A stretch of 13,426 nt of DNA from the NCBI GenBank assembly GCA_029288275.1, contig JARIHM010000044.1, positions 1 to 13,426 of the forward strand, in the 5' to 3' direction. Origin of the DNA: Candidatus Saccharimonadota bacterium. GTDB lineage: Bacteria > Patescibacteriota > Saccharimonadia > UBA4664. The notes under the pieces were generated by a model, which made no database searches, had not been told where the DNA came from, and saw only the letters and a program-made list of their open reading frames with translations. The translations under genes were made by a program, and so were the position numbers. Each line of letters starts with the position of its first letter. The first letter of the stretch is position 1. Shown here piece by piece: positions 1 to 7,359 of the stretch.

Positions 1-455
1 GCGCCAAGGAGCTGCTCACCAGCTTAGTTGGCTCTGATGATACCGTGGCGCCAGCGGCGGCTACGGCCAGCACCCGCGGGGGTGATGCCAGCGGCAAGAT
101 TATCGAGGGCGGCTTTGATGGCCAGCATATGGTTGGTCCCGATGGTAAGAACTATCCAGTACCTGCCAACTATGCGTCCAAGAGTAAGTTGGTGCAGGGC
201 GATCAGCTGAAATTGATCATTGGTGACGATGGTAGCTTTACCTACAAGCAGATTGGCCCGGTGGAGCGCAAGAAGCTCATTGGTACCCTCAACCTCAAGG
301 ATGGCGCTTACTTCGTGGAAGCTCGCGGCAAAGAGTACCATGTTCTATTTGCCAGTGTGACATACTTTAAGGCACAGCCTGGCGACCAGGTCACCATGGT
401 AATTCCCGAGACGGGCGACGCTGACTGGGCGGCTATTGAAGCCGTCATCGGCTAA
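1..455 (+). CDS. Conserved hypothetical protein, 5' end cut by window edge
   Basis: The reading frame is open from base 3 to the TAA at 453-455, so about 150 C-terminal residues are visible. The GTG at 45 is internal, not a start: the frame continues upstream of it (AKELLTSLVGSDD). After an Ala/Ser/Thr/Gly-rich linker comes a compact segment with conserved-looking stretches such as GPDGKNYPVPANYASKSKL, FTYKQIGPVERKKLIGTL and VTYFKAQPGDQVT. It is beta-rich in pattern and has no membrane segment or signal. I recall similar hypothetical proteins across CPR genomes but know no function. It overlaps the next gene by one base (TAATG), which implies translational coupling to the nucleotide pyrophosphatase. 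Confidence is high that it is coding and low on role. Confidence 0.85.
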   Translation, partial: AKELLTSLVGSDDTVAPAAATASTRGGDASGKIIEGGFDGQHMVGPDGKNYPVPANYASKSKLVQGDQLKLIIGDDGSFTYKQIGPVERKKLIGTLNLKDGAYFVEARGKEYHVLFASVTYFKAQPGDQVTMVIPETGDADWAAIEAVIG

Positions 456-994
456 TGCCACTGTATTTTATTACCGGTAACGCCGGCAAACTGCGTGAAG
501 TCCAGGCCGTGATGCCAGACGTAGAGCAGCTCGATATTGACCTGGATGAGGTTCAGAGTCTCGATCCGCAGCGAGTGATTGCGCACAAGCTTGATGAAGC
601 GGCCCGTCGTCATGATGGCGAATTTATCGTTGAAGATACCTCGCTGGCGATTGACTGCCTGGGCGGATTGCCTGGTCCGTTCATCAAATGGTTTGGCCAG
701 GCGCTGGAATGGAAAGGACTGGGTGAGCTGGTGCAGCGCTACAACAACCATACCGCCGTCGCCCGCACCACCATCGGCTACCGTGACGCGGCGGGCCACG
801 TACAGTTCTTTGTGGACGAGTTAGCCGGCCGAATCGTTATGCCCCAGGGCGATCAGGGCTTTGGCTGGGACCCCATCTTTGTGCCCGAGGGTCATACCCA
901 GACCTTTGCTGAGCTTGGTCCGGCCATTAAGAATGAGCTCAGCATGCGCCGGCGGGCCACCGAGCAGCTGAAAGAAGCTATACAAAAGCAATAA
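455..994 (+). CDS. rdgB: Non-canonical purine NTP pyrophosphatase (ITPA/RdgB/HAM1 family)
   Basis: Members of this family hydrolyse ITP, dITP and XTP to monophosphates plus pyrophosphate, keeping deaminated purines out of DNA and RNA. The 179-aa length is near the usual 185-200. Visible motifs are the N-terminal phosphate-binding FITGNAGKLREV (residues 5-16), the acidic EDTSLAID (60-67, E60/D61), GGLPGPFIKWF (70-80), FGWDPIF (136-142) and a C-terminal S-M-R (163-165). GGLPGPFIKWF is closer to eukaryotic/archaeal ITPA (GGLPGPYIKWF) than to E. coli RdgB (GGAPGVYSARF). The usual Ser-His-Arg substrate-binding triad near the C-terminus is Ser-Met-Arg here, so base recognition may differ. The start ATG overlaps the upstream TAA (TAATG) with no separate Shine-Dalgarno (SD), consistent with coupled translation. 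Confidence 0.93.
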   Translation: MPLYFITGNAGKLREVQAVMPDVEQLDIDLDEVQSLDPQRVIAHKLDEAARRHDGEFIVEDTSLAIDCLGGLPGPFIKWFGQALEWKGLGELVQRYNNHTAVARTTIGYRDAAGHVQFFVDELAGRIVMPQGDQGFGWDPIFVPEGHTQTFAELGPAIKNELSMRRRATEQLKEAIQKQ

Positions 995-997
995 TTA

Positions 998-1009
998 TGC
1001 TATTATAAC
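998..1009 (+). promoter_or_regulatory. Extended -10 promoter for the 1044 gene
   Basis: TGC followed by TATTAT (998-1006) is an extended -10 with five of six consensus bases; the overlapping TATAAC (1004-1009) is an alternative hexamer. No convincing -35 is seen. A start site near 1013-1016 would leave a leader of about 30 nt carrying the AAGGAGG site. Confidence 0.45.
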
Positions 1010-1043
1010 GTAACCAAACCGGCATCGAAGGAGGCTATTCGTT

Positions 1044-1439
1044 ATGGGCGAAGGTAGCAGCGATGAGGGCGAGGAGCGGGGCTACCGTTTTCGGGTGAGC
1101 CTCTGGCGGTTGCGCCGATGGGCTCGGCTCACTGAGCGAGGGCGCCGGCTCAAGGTGGGAACCTTGCGCATCTGGGCGCCGACCATGTGGCTAGTGGGTT
1201 CTGAGATTCCGGCTAGCAAGATCACCGTGGCCGTTATGAAGGCCATCGCGCCGGCCGGGGAGAGCGGTGTATGGTGCCTGTACGGTGTCATCATCGACGC
1301 TCAGCATCCCCTCGACTACAGCGCCGGCGTGGAGTTCACCTATCACCCGCAGAGCCGGGAGGTCACTCGAGCCTATTGGGAACCCGAGGGCTATCACACC
1401 ATTGGCGACATGATCGAGTTAGCGCAGGCGCTGCGCTAA
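1044..1439 (+). CDS. Hypothetical protein, 131 aa, monocistronic
   Basis: I do not recognise this protein. A textbook Shine-Dalgarno AAGGAGG (1028-1034) sits 9 bases before the ATG, which fixes the start. The N-terminus is acidic (GEGSSDEGEE), followed by a strongly basic stretch with many Arg (about residues 14-37). The middle and C-terminal part looks like a small alpha/beta fold (GVWCLYGVIIDAQHP, VEFTYHPQSREVTRAYWEP, then a terminal helix DMIELAQALR). There is no clear membrane segment. It has its own candidate promoter (998-1009) and a strong intrinsic terminator just after its stop, so it appears to be expressed alone between the ITPase and the dnaX operon. The strong SD and the terminator argue that it is a real gene. 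Confidence 0.75.
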   Translation: MGEGSSDEGEERGYRFRVSLWRLRRWARLTERGRRLKVGTLRIWAPTMWLVGSEIPASKITVAVMKAIAPAGESGVWCLYGVIIDAQHPLDYSAGVEFTYHPQSREVTRAYWEPEGYHTIGDMIELAQALR

Positions 1440-1446
1440 CCAGTAT

Positions 1447-1480
1447 AGGCCGGCTACCCTGGGGTAGCCGGCCTCTCTTT
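1447..1480 (+). terminator. Intrinsic terminator after the 1044 gene
   Basis: A 12-bp stem (1447-1458 with 1463-1474, core GGCCGGCTACC/GGTAGCCGGCC) closes a 4-base loop and is followed by the T-rich TCTCTTTGTCTT. It lies eight bases after the stop and isolates the dnaX operon from upstream transcription. Confidence 0.85.
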
Positions 1481-1515
1481 GTCTTATCCACTATCCGCCA
1501 CGACCTCTCATAAGA

Positions 1516-1521
1516 TATAAT
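1516..1521 (+). promoter_or_regulatory. Consensus -10 (TATAAT) for the dnaX-dnaB operon
   Basis: A perfect TATAAT lies between the upstream terminator and dnaX. No good -35 is visible. The implied start near 1528 is only about 20 bases before ATG 1549, and it would leave the GGGGAGG at 1522-1528 mostly untranscribed. That favours the AAGGTGG at 1538-1544 as the working SD. Confidence 0.5.
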
Positions 1522-1548
1522 GGGGAGGAACGAGTGGAAGGTGGTAAC

Positions 1549-3054
1549 ATGGCCGAGCAGGCTTTGTATCGCAAATATCGCAGCAGTGACTTCTCTGAAG
1601 TGATTGGCCAGGAGCATGTGGTTAAAACGCTCACAACCGCGATTTCGAGCGGGCGGTTGAGCCATGCTTATTTGTTTACCGGTCCACGCGGCGTTGGTAA
1701 GACAACGGTGGCGCGGCTCCTGGCACGGGCGCTCAACTGCATGAGCACCGGCGATAGACCCTGCAACCAGTGCGAACTGTGTCGGGCAGCCATTAACTCA
1801 AGCCTCGATATTATTGAGATTGATGCGGCCAGCAATCGGTCAATTGATGCCGTGCGCGAGCTGCGCGAGAAGGTCGGGCTGGCTCCAGCCGTGGGTAGCT
1901 ATAAAGTCTACATTATTGATGAGGTGCACATGCTCACCACCGAGGCCTTTAACGCCCTCCTCAAAACGCTTGAGGAGCCGCCAGCCCACGCGGTGTTTGT
2001 GCTGGCGACCACCGAGGCGCACAAGGTGCCAGAGACGATTATTTCCCGGACTCAGCGCTTCACCTTCAAGCCCCACACCGAGGCCAATATGGTGGCGCAT
2101 CTAGCCAAGATTGCCAAGACTGAGGGGATCAAAGTAGAGCCCGAGGCGCTACAGGTGATTGCAGTGGCAGCGCGCGGTGGGTTTCGCGATGCCATTAGTA
2201 TGCTCGACCAGGTCGCTTCCAGCGGTGAGGCTACGGTTACTACAGCCACGGTGCGGGCGCTGCTGGGGCTGAGCGATGCCGAGGCTATCGGCGCGGTGAG
2301 CCGTGCTGTAGCGGCCCGTGATGCCAAGGCAGCCGTAGAGGCACTGGGTGTCCTGATGGAACAGGGCGCGCAGCCAGGCCAGGTGGCTATCCAGCTGGTG
2401 GCCCAATGGCGCGAGATGCTGTTTGTGGCTGTCGGTTCTGGCGCGGCCGAGGATCCTACCGTGCGCGAATTGGCCGGGCGATTATCACCGGCTCAGATCG
2501 GTCGGGTCATTGAGGGTCTCCTCGAAGTAACTCGCTCGCACTGGCCCCGCGAGGCTCTTGAGGTGGCAGTCATCCGTCTGGCGGCCGAGGACGTCCCGGC
2601 CGCCACAGCGCGTCCAGCGGCTCGCTCAGTACTTAAGCCAAGTCCGGCGCCTACACCGGCAAGCACGCCCGCCACTCCGGCAGCCGAGACCGCACCAACC
2701 CCCAGCGCCAATGATCAACCGGTCGTCAGCGATGACCTCTGGCCCAAGGTGCTCGTTATCCTAAAACAAAAGAACAACTCACTCTGCGCCCTTCTTCAGA
2801 TGTACCCAATTATCTTTGAGGCCGAGGGCATCACTATTCGATCACGCTTTAACTTTCATCGCGACCTCTTCCTGAAGGCGCCCAATCGCCGGCTTATCGA
2901 GGATGCGGTGCAGAAGGTATATGGTCGGCCCATCTCGGTAACAGCCGTTACCGATGGTTCGGCCCAGAAGCCCATCAGCACCGCCCCCGACCCAACGGCT
3001 GAGCTGGTGTCTTCGGCCCTAGAGATTCTAGGCGGCGAGGTGGTGGATGGCTGA
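1549..3054 (+). CDS. dnaX: DNA polymerase III subunit gamma/tau (clamp loader ATPase)
   Basis: This is the ATP-driven motor subunit of the clamp loader, which opens and loads the beta sliding clamp. From ATG 1549 it is 501 aa. Walker A is GPRGVGKT (45-52), the zinc module has four Cys (C64, C72, C75, C78), Walker B is YIIDEVH (121-127), and LEEPPAHAVFVLATTE and the SRTQRF sensor region follow. After the collar domain come a Pro/Ala/Thr linker (about 345-388) and a small C-terminal domain ending in SALEILGGEVVDG. A GTG at 1534 would add five residues, but AAGGTGG (1538-1544), 5 bases before ATG 1549, supports the shorter form. The stop overlaps dnaB by 8 bases. I see no good slippery heptamer for gamma/tau frameshifting, so probably one full-length product is made. 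Confidence 0.97.
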   Translation: MAEQALYRKYRSSDFSEVIGQEHVVKTLTTAISSGRLSHAYLFTGPRGVGKTTVARLLARALNCMSTGDRPCNQCELCRAAINSSLDIIEIDAASNRSIDAVRELREKVGLAPAVGSYKVYIIDEVHMLTTEAFNALLKTLEEPPAHAVFVLATTEAHKVPETIISRTQRFTFKPHTEANMVAHLAKIAKTEGIKVEPEALQVIAVAARGGFRDAISMLDQVASSGEATVTTATVRALLGLSDAEAIGAVSRAVAARDAKAAVEALGVLMEQGAQPGQVAIQLVAQWREMLFVAVGSGAAEDPTVRELAGRLSPAQIGRVIEGLLEVTRSHWPREALEVAVIRLAAEDVPAATARPAARSVLKPSPAPTPASTPATPAAETAPTPSANDQPVVSDDLWPKVLVILKQKNNSLCALLQMYPIIFEAEGITIRSRFNFHRDLFLKAPNRRLIEDAVQKVYGRPISVTAVTDGSAQKPISTAPDPTAELVSSALEILGGEVVDG

Positions 3055-4450
3055 AAAAACCCGCGAGCGCGAGGCTACCCGCCGGGGCCGAAATCGCGAC
3101 ACTACGCCTGAGGTTGAATCTCTGGTGGCCGGCAAAATGCCGCCGCAAAACATTGACGCCGAAGCAAGCTTCCTTGGTTCGATCTTGATCGACAAAGAAG
3201 CTATCATCAAGGTGGCCGACATTGTTACGCCCGATGATTTTTACGTTGACCGCAACGCCATCATCTTTAGCGCCATCTTGGATCTATACGAGAAGCGCCA
3301 GCCACTCGATCTTGTGACGCTCACGAATAAACTGCGTGAGGTAGAGGAGCTCGACCGGGTTGGTGGTTCAGCGGCTATTGCCGAGCTGACCTCGGCCGTG
3401 CCAACTGCCGCCCATGTAGTGGAGTATGCCAAAATCATTGCCCACAAGGCCACCCTGCGCCGGCTCATCGGTGCCGCCAACCAGATTAGTGGCCTGGGCT
3501 ACGACGAGAGTGCGCCGCTCGATCAGGTGCTCGACAAGGCGGAGCAGACCATCTTCGAGGTTAGTCAAAAGAATCTCAAGCAGAACTTCATTCCGATCCG
3601 CTCGGTGCTTGATGAATCCTTTGAACGTTTGAACGATCTGCACTCCAACGCCGGAAAGCTGCGCGGTATCCCCACCGGCTTCCGGGATCTGGACAACATG
3701 CTGGCTGGCTTGCAAAACTCCGACCTGTTCATTCTGGCAGCCCGGCCCTCCATGGGTAAGACCACTCTCGTTATGAACATTGCCCATCATGTGGCGGCCC
3801 GCGAGGGCATCCCGGTCGGTTTCTTTAGCCTTGAGGTCTCCAAAGAGCAACTAATCGACCAACTCCTGGCCATTGAGAGCGGGGTGGAAGCCGAGAAACT
3901 CCGCACCGGCCGGCTAGATGATGACGATTTCCCACGCATCGCCGAAGCCATGGCCCAGCTCAGCGAGGCGCCGATCTACATTGATGACTCGGCTCTCACC
4001 AACGTGATGGAAATGCGCACCAAGGCCCGGCGTTTACAGTCCGAGCATGGCCTAGGCCTGGTCATCATCGACTACCTGCAGCTGATTTCCGGCGGTGCGC
4101 GCAGCCAGGAAGGTCGCCAGCAAGAGGTGAGCGAGATCTCGCGTGGTCTTAAGGGTTTAGCGCGCGAGCTTAATGTGCCTGTGCTGGCGCTATCGCAGCT
4201 GTCGCGTGCGGTTGAGTCGCGCACACCGCCTACGCCACAGCTGTCTGACCTGCGTGACTCTGGTTCCATTGAGCAAGATGCCGATGTGGTGGCCTTTATT
4301 TACCGTCCATACTATTACGATAAAGAGGCCGATCCTAACATCACTGAGATCTTGGTCAAGAAACACCGTAACGGTGCCATTGGTGACGTGGAGCTCTACT
4401 TTGATGCCGCCCAGCGCCGCTTCACTGATCTGGATCGTTTCCACGCCTAA
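3047..4450 (+). CDS. dnaB: Replicative DNA helicase DnaB
   Basis: DnaB is the hexameric helicase that unwinds DNA at the fork and recruits primase. The 467-aa length is normal. A basic tail (about 1-25, Arg-rich) precedes the N-terminal domain (PPQNIDAEASFLGSIL, about 32-47). The RecA-like domain has Walker A ARPSMGKTTL (GKT at 237-239) and Walker B LVIIDYLQLI (D342), followed by LALSQLSRAVESR and the arginine-finger region near KKHRNGAIGDVEL. No intein is present. The ATG lies inside the end of dnaX (ATGGCTGA), with GAGGTGG just upstream inside dnaX. The two replisome proteins are therefore translationally coupled, an arrangement fitting coordinated supply of clamp loader and helicase, which interact through tau in studied bacteria. 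Confidence 0.97.
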   Translation: MAEKTREREATRRGRNRDTTPEVESLVAGKMPPQNIDAEASFLGSILIDKEAIIKVADIVTPDDFYVDRNAIIFSAILDLYEKRQPLDLVTLTNKLREVEELDRVGGSAAIAELTSAVPTAAHVVEYAKIIAHKATLRRLIGAANQISGLGYDESAPLDQVLDKAEQTIFEVSQKNLKQNFIPIRSVLDESFERLNDLHSNAGKLRGIPTGFRDLDNMLAGLQNSDLFILAARPSMGKTTLVMNIAHHVAAREGIPVGFFSLEVSKEQLIDQLLAIESGVEAEKLRTGRLDDDDFPRIAEAMAQLSEAPIYIDDSALTNVMEMRTKARRLQSEHGLGLVIIDYLQLISGGARSQEGRQQEVSEISRGLKGLARELNVPVLALSQLSRAVESRTPPTPQLSDLRDSGSIEQDADVVAFIYRPYYYDKEADPNITEILVKKHRNGAIGDVELYFDAAQRRFTDLDRFHA

Positions 4451-4464
4451 TGCAACGAAAGCAG

Positions 4465-4494
4465 TTTACAAGCACCCCATATATTGGTTATGCT
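4465..4494 (+). promoter_or_regulatory. Candidate promoter for the glycosylation cassette
   Basis: TTTACA (4465-4470) and TATGCT (4489-4494) are spaced by 18 bases in the dnaB-gtrA gap. The -10 is only a four-of-six match. No terminator was seen after dnaB, so read-through from the replisome operon is also possible. Confidence 0.35.
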
Positions 4495-4516
4495 TACAAA
4501 AGTATGAGGGGCCAGT

Positions 4517-5002
4517 ATGCCTAAACCAGTCTCGACCGTCTCTCGTCGCAGCGAGCTCAAGCGAGTTGGCAAGTTTGGTGCGGTTGGTCTCCTCAATACT
4601 GCGATCGACTTTGTCATTCTAAATATTTTGCACCTGCAATTGGGCTGGGCGCTGATTCCGGCCAACACCATTTCAACTACCGTGGCCATGATCTTTAGCT
4701 TTTTTGCCAACAAGCAAGTGGTATTTAAGCATCATCAGGGAAGCTGGTGGCGGCAGGTAATTGTATTCTACCTGGTGACAGCCTTTGGGCTGTACGCCCT
4801 GCAAAATGGTATTATGGCTTTGTTAACGGATATTTGGCCTCAGCCGATCGGACTTGCTGTAGCCGTAGTGCATATGCTAGGACTCGGACCGGTATTCTCG
4901 GATGCCTTTGTACGGGCTAATACGGCTAAGGTTATCGGTACGTTGGCGAGCTTAACGTGGAACTATATTATGTACAAAAAGGTGGTATTTGCGTATGCCT
5001 AA
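4517..5002 (+). CDS. gtrA: GtrA-family membrane protein (putative lipid-linked sugar flippase)
   Basis: GtrA-type proteins are small four-helix membrane proteins proposed to move undecaprenyl-phosphate-linked sugars across the cytoplasmic membrane. The 161 residues show a basic start, then four hydrophobic segments: about 18-40 (FGAVGLLNTAIDFVILNIL), 45-65, 78-98 and the stretch from about 113 to 150. Family-typical positions are the FFANKQVVF after segment 2 and the closing WNYIMYKKVVF. GAGGGG lies about 5 bases before the ATG. The next gene starts inside the last codons (ATGCCTAA). Its neighbours are a GT-C enzyme and a GT2 of polyprenyl-phosphate type, the classical partners of GtrA. The symbol denotes family only and the sugar is unknown. 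Confidence 0.85.
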   Translation: MPKPVSTVSRRSELKRVGKFGAVGLLNTAIDFVILNILHLQLGWALIPANTISTTVAMIFSFFANKQVVFKHHQGSWWRQVIVFYLVTAFGLYALQNGIMALLTDIWPQPIGLAVAVVHMLGLGPVFSDAFVRANTAKVIGTLASLTWNYIMYKKVVFAYA

Positions 5003-6527
5003 GATTCATCCGCCCTTTCAGTGGCTCAATCGGTACGGTAATTGGCTGAGCGTAAGCGCGCTGCTCGTAATTGCAGCCGTCTTTCGGCTATTCGAGCTAG
5101 CGAGTCTGCCGCCCGGGCTGTATAGCGGCGAGGCGGCCGTCGGCTTGGATGCGCTTAATTTGGCCAACCACGGCGTATTGCCAGGCCTGACCGCTGCCAA
5201 CCAGTACGCACCGCTGTGGGTCTGGCTCCAAGCTATTCCAGTTAAGCTATTGGGTCACACGGCGCTGGCGTTACGGCTCTGGCCTGCGCTGCTAGGCATT
5301 GTGGCCGTCTGGCTTACCTGGCTATGGGCACGCGACTGGTTTGACCGGCGCATCGCCTGGATTGCCGCCTTCTTGGTAGCGGTTACTCCGTGGGCCGTAA
5401 CCCTGACGCGCAATGCTCTGCCGGTGGCGCTCATTCTCTGCCTGGTGCCGCTCACGCTCTGGGTTGCTACGTGGGCCTATCACCGCGCCACGCTTGGCTG
5501 GTACCTTGGCCTGGCTGCGGTACTCCTGGCTGATGTACTCGCTGGCCCGCTAGGGTGGTTACTCGCGGCGGCTACTATCGTGCTCGCTATGGTACGGCTT
5601 ATTCAGGGCAAGGCTCTTCTCGTCTGGACTCAAGCTCGCCTAGGCGGTCTCATTGGCCTGTTGGTAGTGCTGGCAGTGGGGGTGGCAAGTATTGCCCTAT
5701 CCTGGGGCCAGCTACGGCATTTGCCAGCGGCTGAGGGGCTCACCGCCAAGTTGACGGCTTTAAGCAACGGACTGGTCGGTACTCTTACCATGTTCAATCT
5801 GCACGGCGACGAGAACTTCCGTCATAACTTTGCCGGCCAGCCGCTTCTGAATGCCTTCGTCGGCCTAATGCTGATTGCCGGCCTGCTTGTGAGCATTTCA
5901 CGTTTGAGCCAGCGCCGCTACCGGGTACTCCTTATTCTGACTGGCGTGTTATTACTACCGGCCATTCTCAGCACCATCGATGTGCCTAATGCTGCACATG
6001 CCGCCGCCGCTCTTCCGCTGGTAATGGTACTGGCCGCTGTAGGGGTGTCATATATGCTTGAGTTATGGTACGCCACCTTCCCAATTAATTCAGCTGCCCG
6101 CAGTACCGGCCAGGCCGTGATCATTCTCCTCCTGGCCTTAACTGCCTTCCAGGGGTACGCTCAGTACTTCCGTGCCTGGGCTGGCTCCAGCGAAACCTAT
6201 GCCGCCTACAACGAAGGAGCCGTGGGGGCAGCTGGGTTCCTCAAATCTGATCACAGTAAGGGCCAACGCTACTTGGTGGCCACGGCCGACGAGCTTCAGA
6301 TACCAGCCTATCTAGATGCCGGCATTAGCTACGTACCGCTCAAGCCAGGCCAGGTGGCTGGCGTACCGATCAACCAGGGAACACCTAAGCTCTTCATTAT
6401 TACGGCCGCTGCGCGCGACGAAGCAGCACGCAACCTTAGCCTGAAGTTCCCAGGCGGCAAACTTCGGCCCTACCTCTCGAGCTTCAACAATAGCGAGATC
6501 TACTACGCCTACGAGGTCGCTCAGTGA
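4995..6527 (+). CDS. GT-C fold membrane glycosyltransferase (PMT/ArnT/GT39-like)
   Basis: GT-C enzymes use a polyprenyl-phosphate sugar and transfer it on the outer face of the membrane. This 510-aa protein has roughly ten to twelve hydrophobic segments over residues 17-395, then a soluble tail of about 115 residues (YFRAWAGSSETYAAY onward). The first outer loop reads LPPGLYSGEAAVGLDA (38-53). Relatives usually have Asp-Glu there, but here Asp is Gly45 while Glu46 is kept. ATG 4995 is preferred over TTG 4989 because AAGGTGG (4979-4985) is 9 bases from the ATG and only 3 from the TTG. It overlaps gtrA by 8 bases and the following GT2 by 4 (GTGA), so all three are co-translated. Acceptor and donor are unknown. 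Confidence 0.85.
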   Translation: MPKIHPPFQWLNRYGNWLSVSALLVIAAVFRLFELASLPPGLYSGEAAVGLDALNLANHGVLPGLTAANQYAPLWVWLQAIPVKLLGHTALALRLWPALLGIVAVWLTWLWARDWFDRRIAWIAAFLVAVTPWAVTLTRNALPVALILCLVPLTLWVATWAYHRATLGWYLGLAAVLLADVLAGPLGWLLAAATIVLAMVRLIQGKALLVWTQARLGGLIGLLVVLAVGVASIALSWGQLRHLPAAEGLTAKLTALSNGLVGTLTMFNLHGDENFRHNFAGQPLLNAFVGLMLIAGLLVSISRLSQRRYRVLLILTGVLLLPAILSTIDVPNAAHAAAALPLVMVLAAVGVSYMLELWYATFPINSAARSTGQAVIILLLALTAFQGYAQYFRAWAGSSETYAAYNEGAVGAAGFLKSDHSKGQRYLVATADELQIPAYLDAGISYVPLKPGQVAGVPINQGTPKLFIITAAARDEAARNLSLKFPGGKLRPYLSSFNNSEIYYAYEVAQ

Positions 6528-7297
6528 CCCAAACGCCCGATCTAAGCATTATCATCCCGGCCTACATGGAAGCACCTGGGATCGCGGATAGCTTGGAACG
6601 GCTGGCGGCCTACCTTAATGAGCACGATTACGGTACAGTTGAAGTCCTGGTGGTAGTAGCTAACAGCCCAGACGGCACGGCCAAGATCGCCGAAAGCCGC
6701 GCCAAGCTTTTTAAGCAATTCCGGGTTATCCACGCCGGTCCGCGCGCAGGCAAGGGGCGTGATGTTCGGCTTGGTATCTTTGAGGCCAGGGGCCGCTACC
6801 GTCTTTTTATGGATGCCGACCTAGCCACCCCTCTTCATCATCTGGATGATGTCAAACGCATCATGGATAGCGGTGCTAAGGTTGGCATTGCTGTGCGTGA
6901 CCTCATCTCTATCCACAAAGAGCTCATGCGTAAAATTATGACCGGCGGCGGTAACCTATTAGCCCAGCTCATCCTCTTGCCCGGCATCAAGGATACGCAG
7001 TGCGGCTTCAAGGTATTTGAGGCCGAAGCTGCCGAAGCCATTTTTAGCCGTATGACCATCCTGGGATGGGGCTTTGATATGGAAATTTTGGCTCTAGCTC
7101 GCAAATTTCATTATAAAATTATCACCTTTGAAACACCCGACTGGCGCGACCCCAAAGCCGTAGGTGAAGGCCTGGTGGGTGACTCCCAGGCTGGTGCAGC
7201 CATTCAGGTGCTCCGAGACCTCTTTCGCATTCGTTGGAATCTCATTCGCGGTCTATACCGCAAGCCGCAATATGTCCATAAGGCCATGTACAATTAA
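6524..7297 (+). CDS. Family 2 glycosyltransferase, polyprenyl/dolichyl-phosphate sugar synthase type
   Basis: This 257-aa GT-A enzyme most resembles dolichyl-phosphate glucosyl/mannosyltransferases (ALG5/DPM1 and bacterial GtrB-like relatives), which make the lipid-P-sugar donor used by GT-C enzymes. The start LSIIIPAYMEAPGI (7-20) is the nucleotide-sugar strand. GPRAGKGRDVRLGI (72-85) and the metal-binding DAD in FMDADLATP (95-103) are typical. TQCGFKVFEAEAAEAIF and GWGFDMEILALARKF are also characteristic of this subgroup. The usual DDGS after the second strand reads VANSPDGT (45-52), so the first acidic residues are missing there. There is no hydrophobic C-terminal anchor of the kind seen in GtrB. 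The GTG start overlaps the previous TGA, with GAGGT upstream. It probably supplies donor for its neighbours. Confidence 0.88.
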   Translation: MTQTPDLSIIIPAYMEAPGIADSLERLAAYLNEHDYGTVEVLVVVANSPDGTAKIAESRAKLFKQFRVIHAGPRAGKGRDVRLGIFEARGRYRLFMDADLATPLHHLDDVKRIMDSGAKVGIAVRDLISIHKELMRKIMTGGGNLLAQLILLPGIKDTQCGFKVFEAEAAEAIFSRMTILGWGFDMEILALARKFHYKIITFETPDWRDPKAVGEGLVGDSQAGAAIQVLRDLFRIRWNLIRGLYRKPQYVHKAMYN

Positions 7298-7307
7298 GCG
7301 AACCTGC

Positions 7308-7337
7308 TTGACCATACTCTCTGAGTGTGGCTAAAAT
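7308..7337 (+). promoter_or_regulatory. Sigma70-type promoter for the two small ORFs
   Basis: TTGACC (7308-7313) and TAAAAT (7332-7337) are each five-of-six matches, spaced by 18 bases. This is the best -35/-10 pair in the window. The spacer is filled by an inverted repeat (7312-7330: CCATACTC-TCT-GAGTGTGG, one T:G mismatch), which resembles an operator. Transcription should begin near 7344. Confidence 0.6.
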
Positions 7338-7359
7338 ACACTGTCAATGCTCATCATGA

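Noticed and set aside
45..47. GTG as the start of the first gene
   Set aside because: The frame is open to the window edge with plausible coding sequence upstream and there is no SD, so the gene is simply truncated.
2761..2775. A-rich CTAAAACAAAAGAAC in dnaX as a programmed frameshift site
   Set aside because: It does not form an X XXY YYZ slippery heptamer like A AAA AAG, and no downstream stem-loop was evident.
3368..3850. 160-codon antisense ORF within dnaB
   Set aside because: It lies wholly opposite a well-conserved coding region and has no SD or domain. It is a shadow of GC-rich codons.
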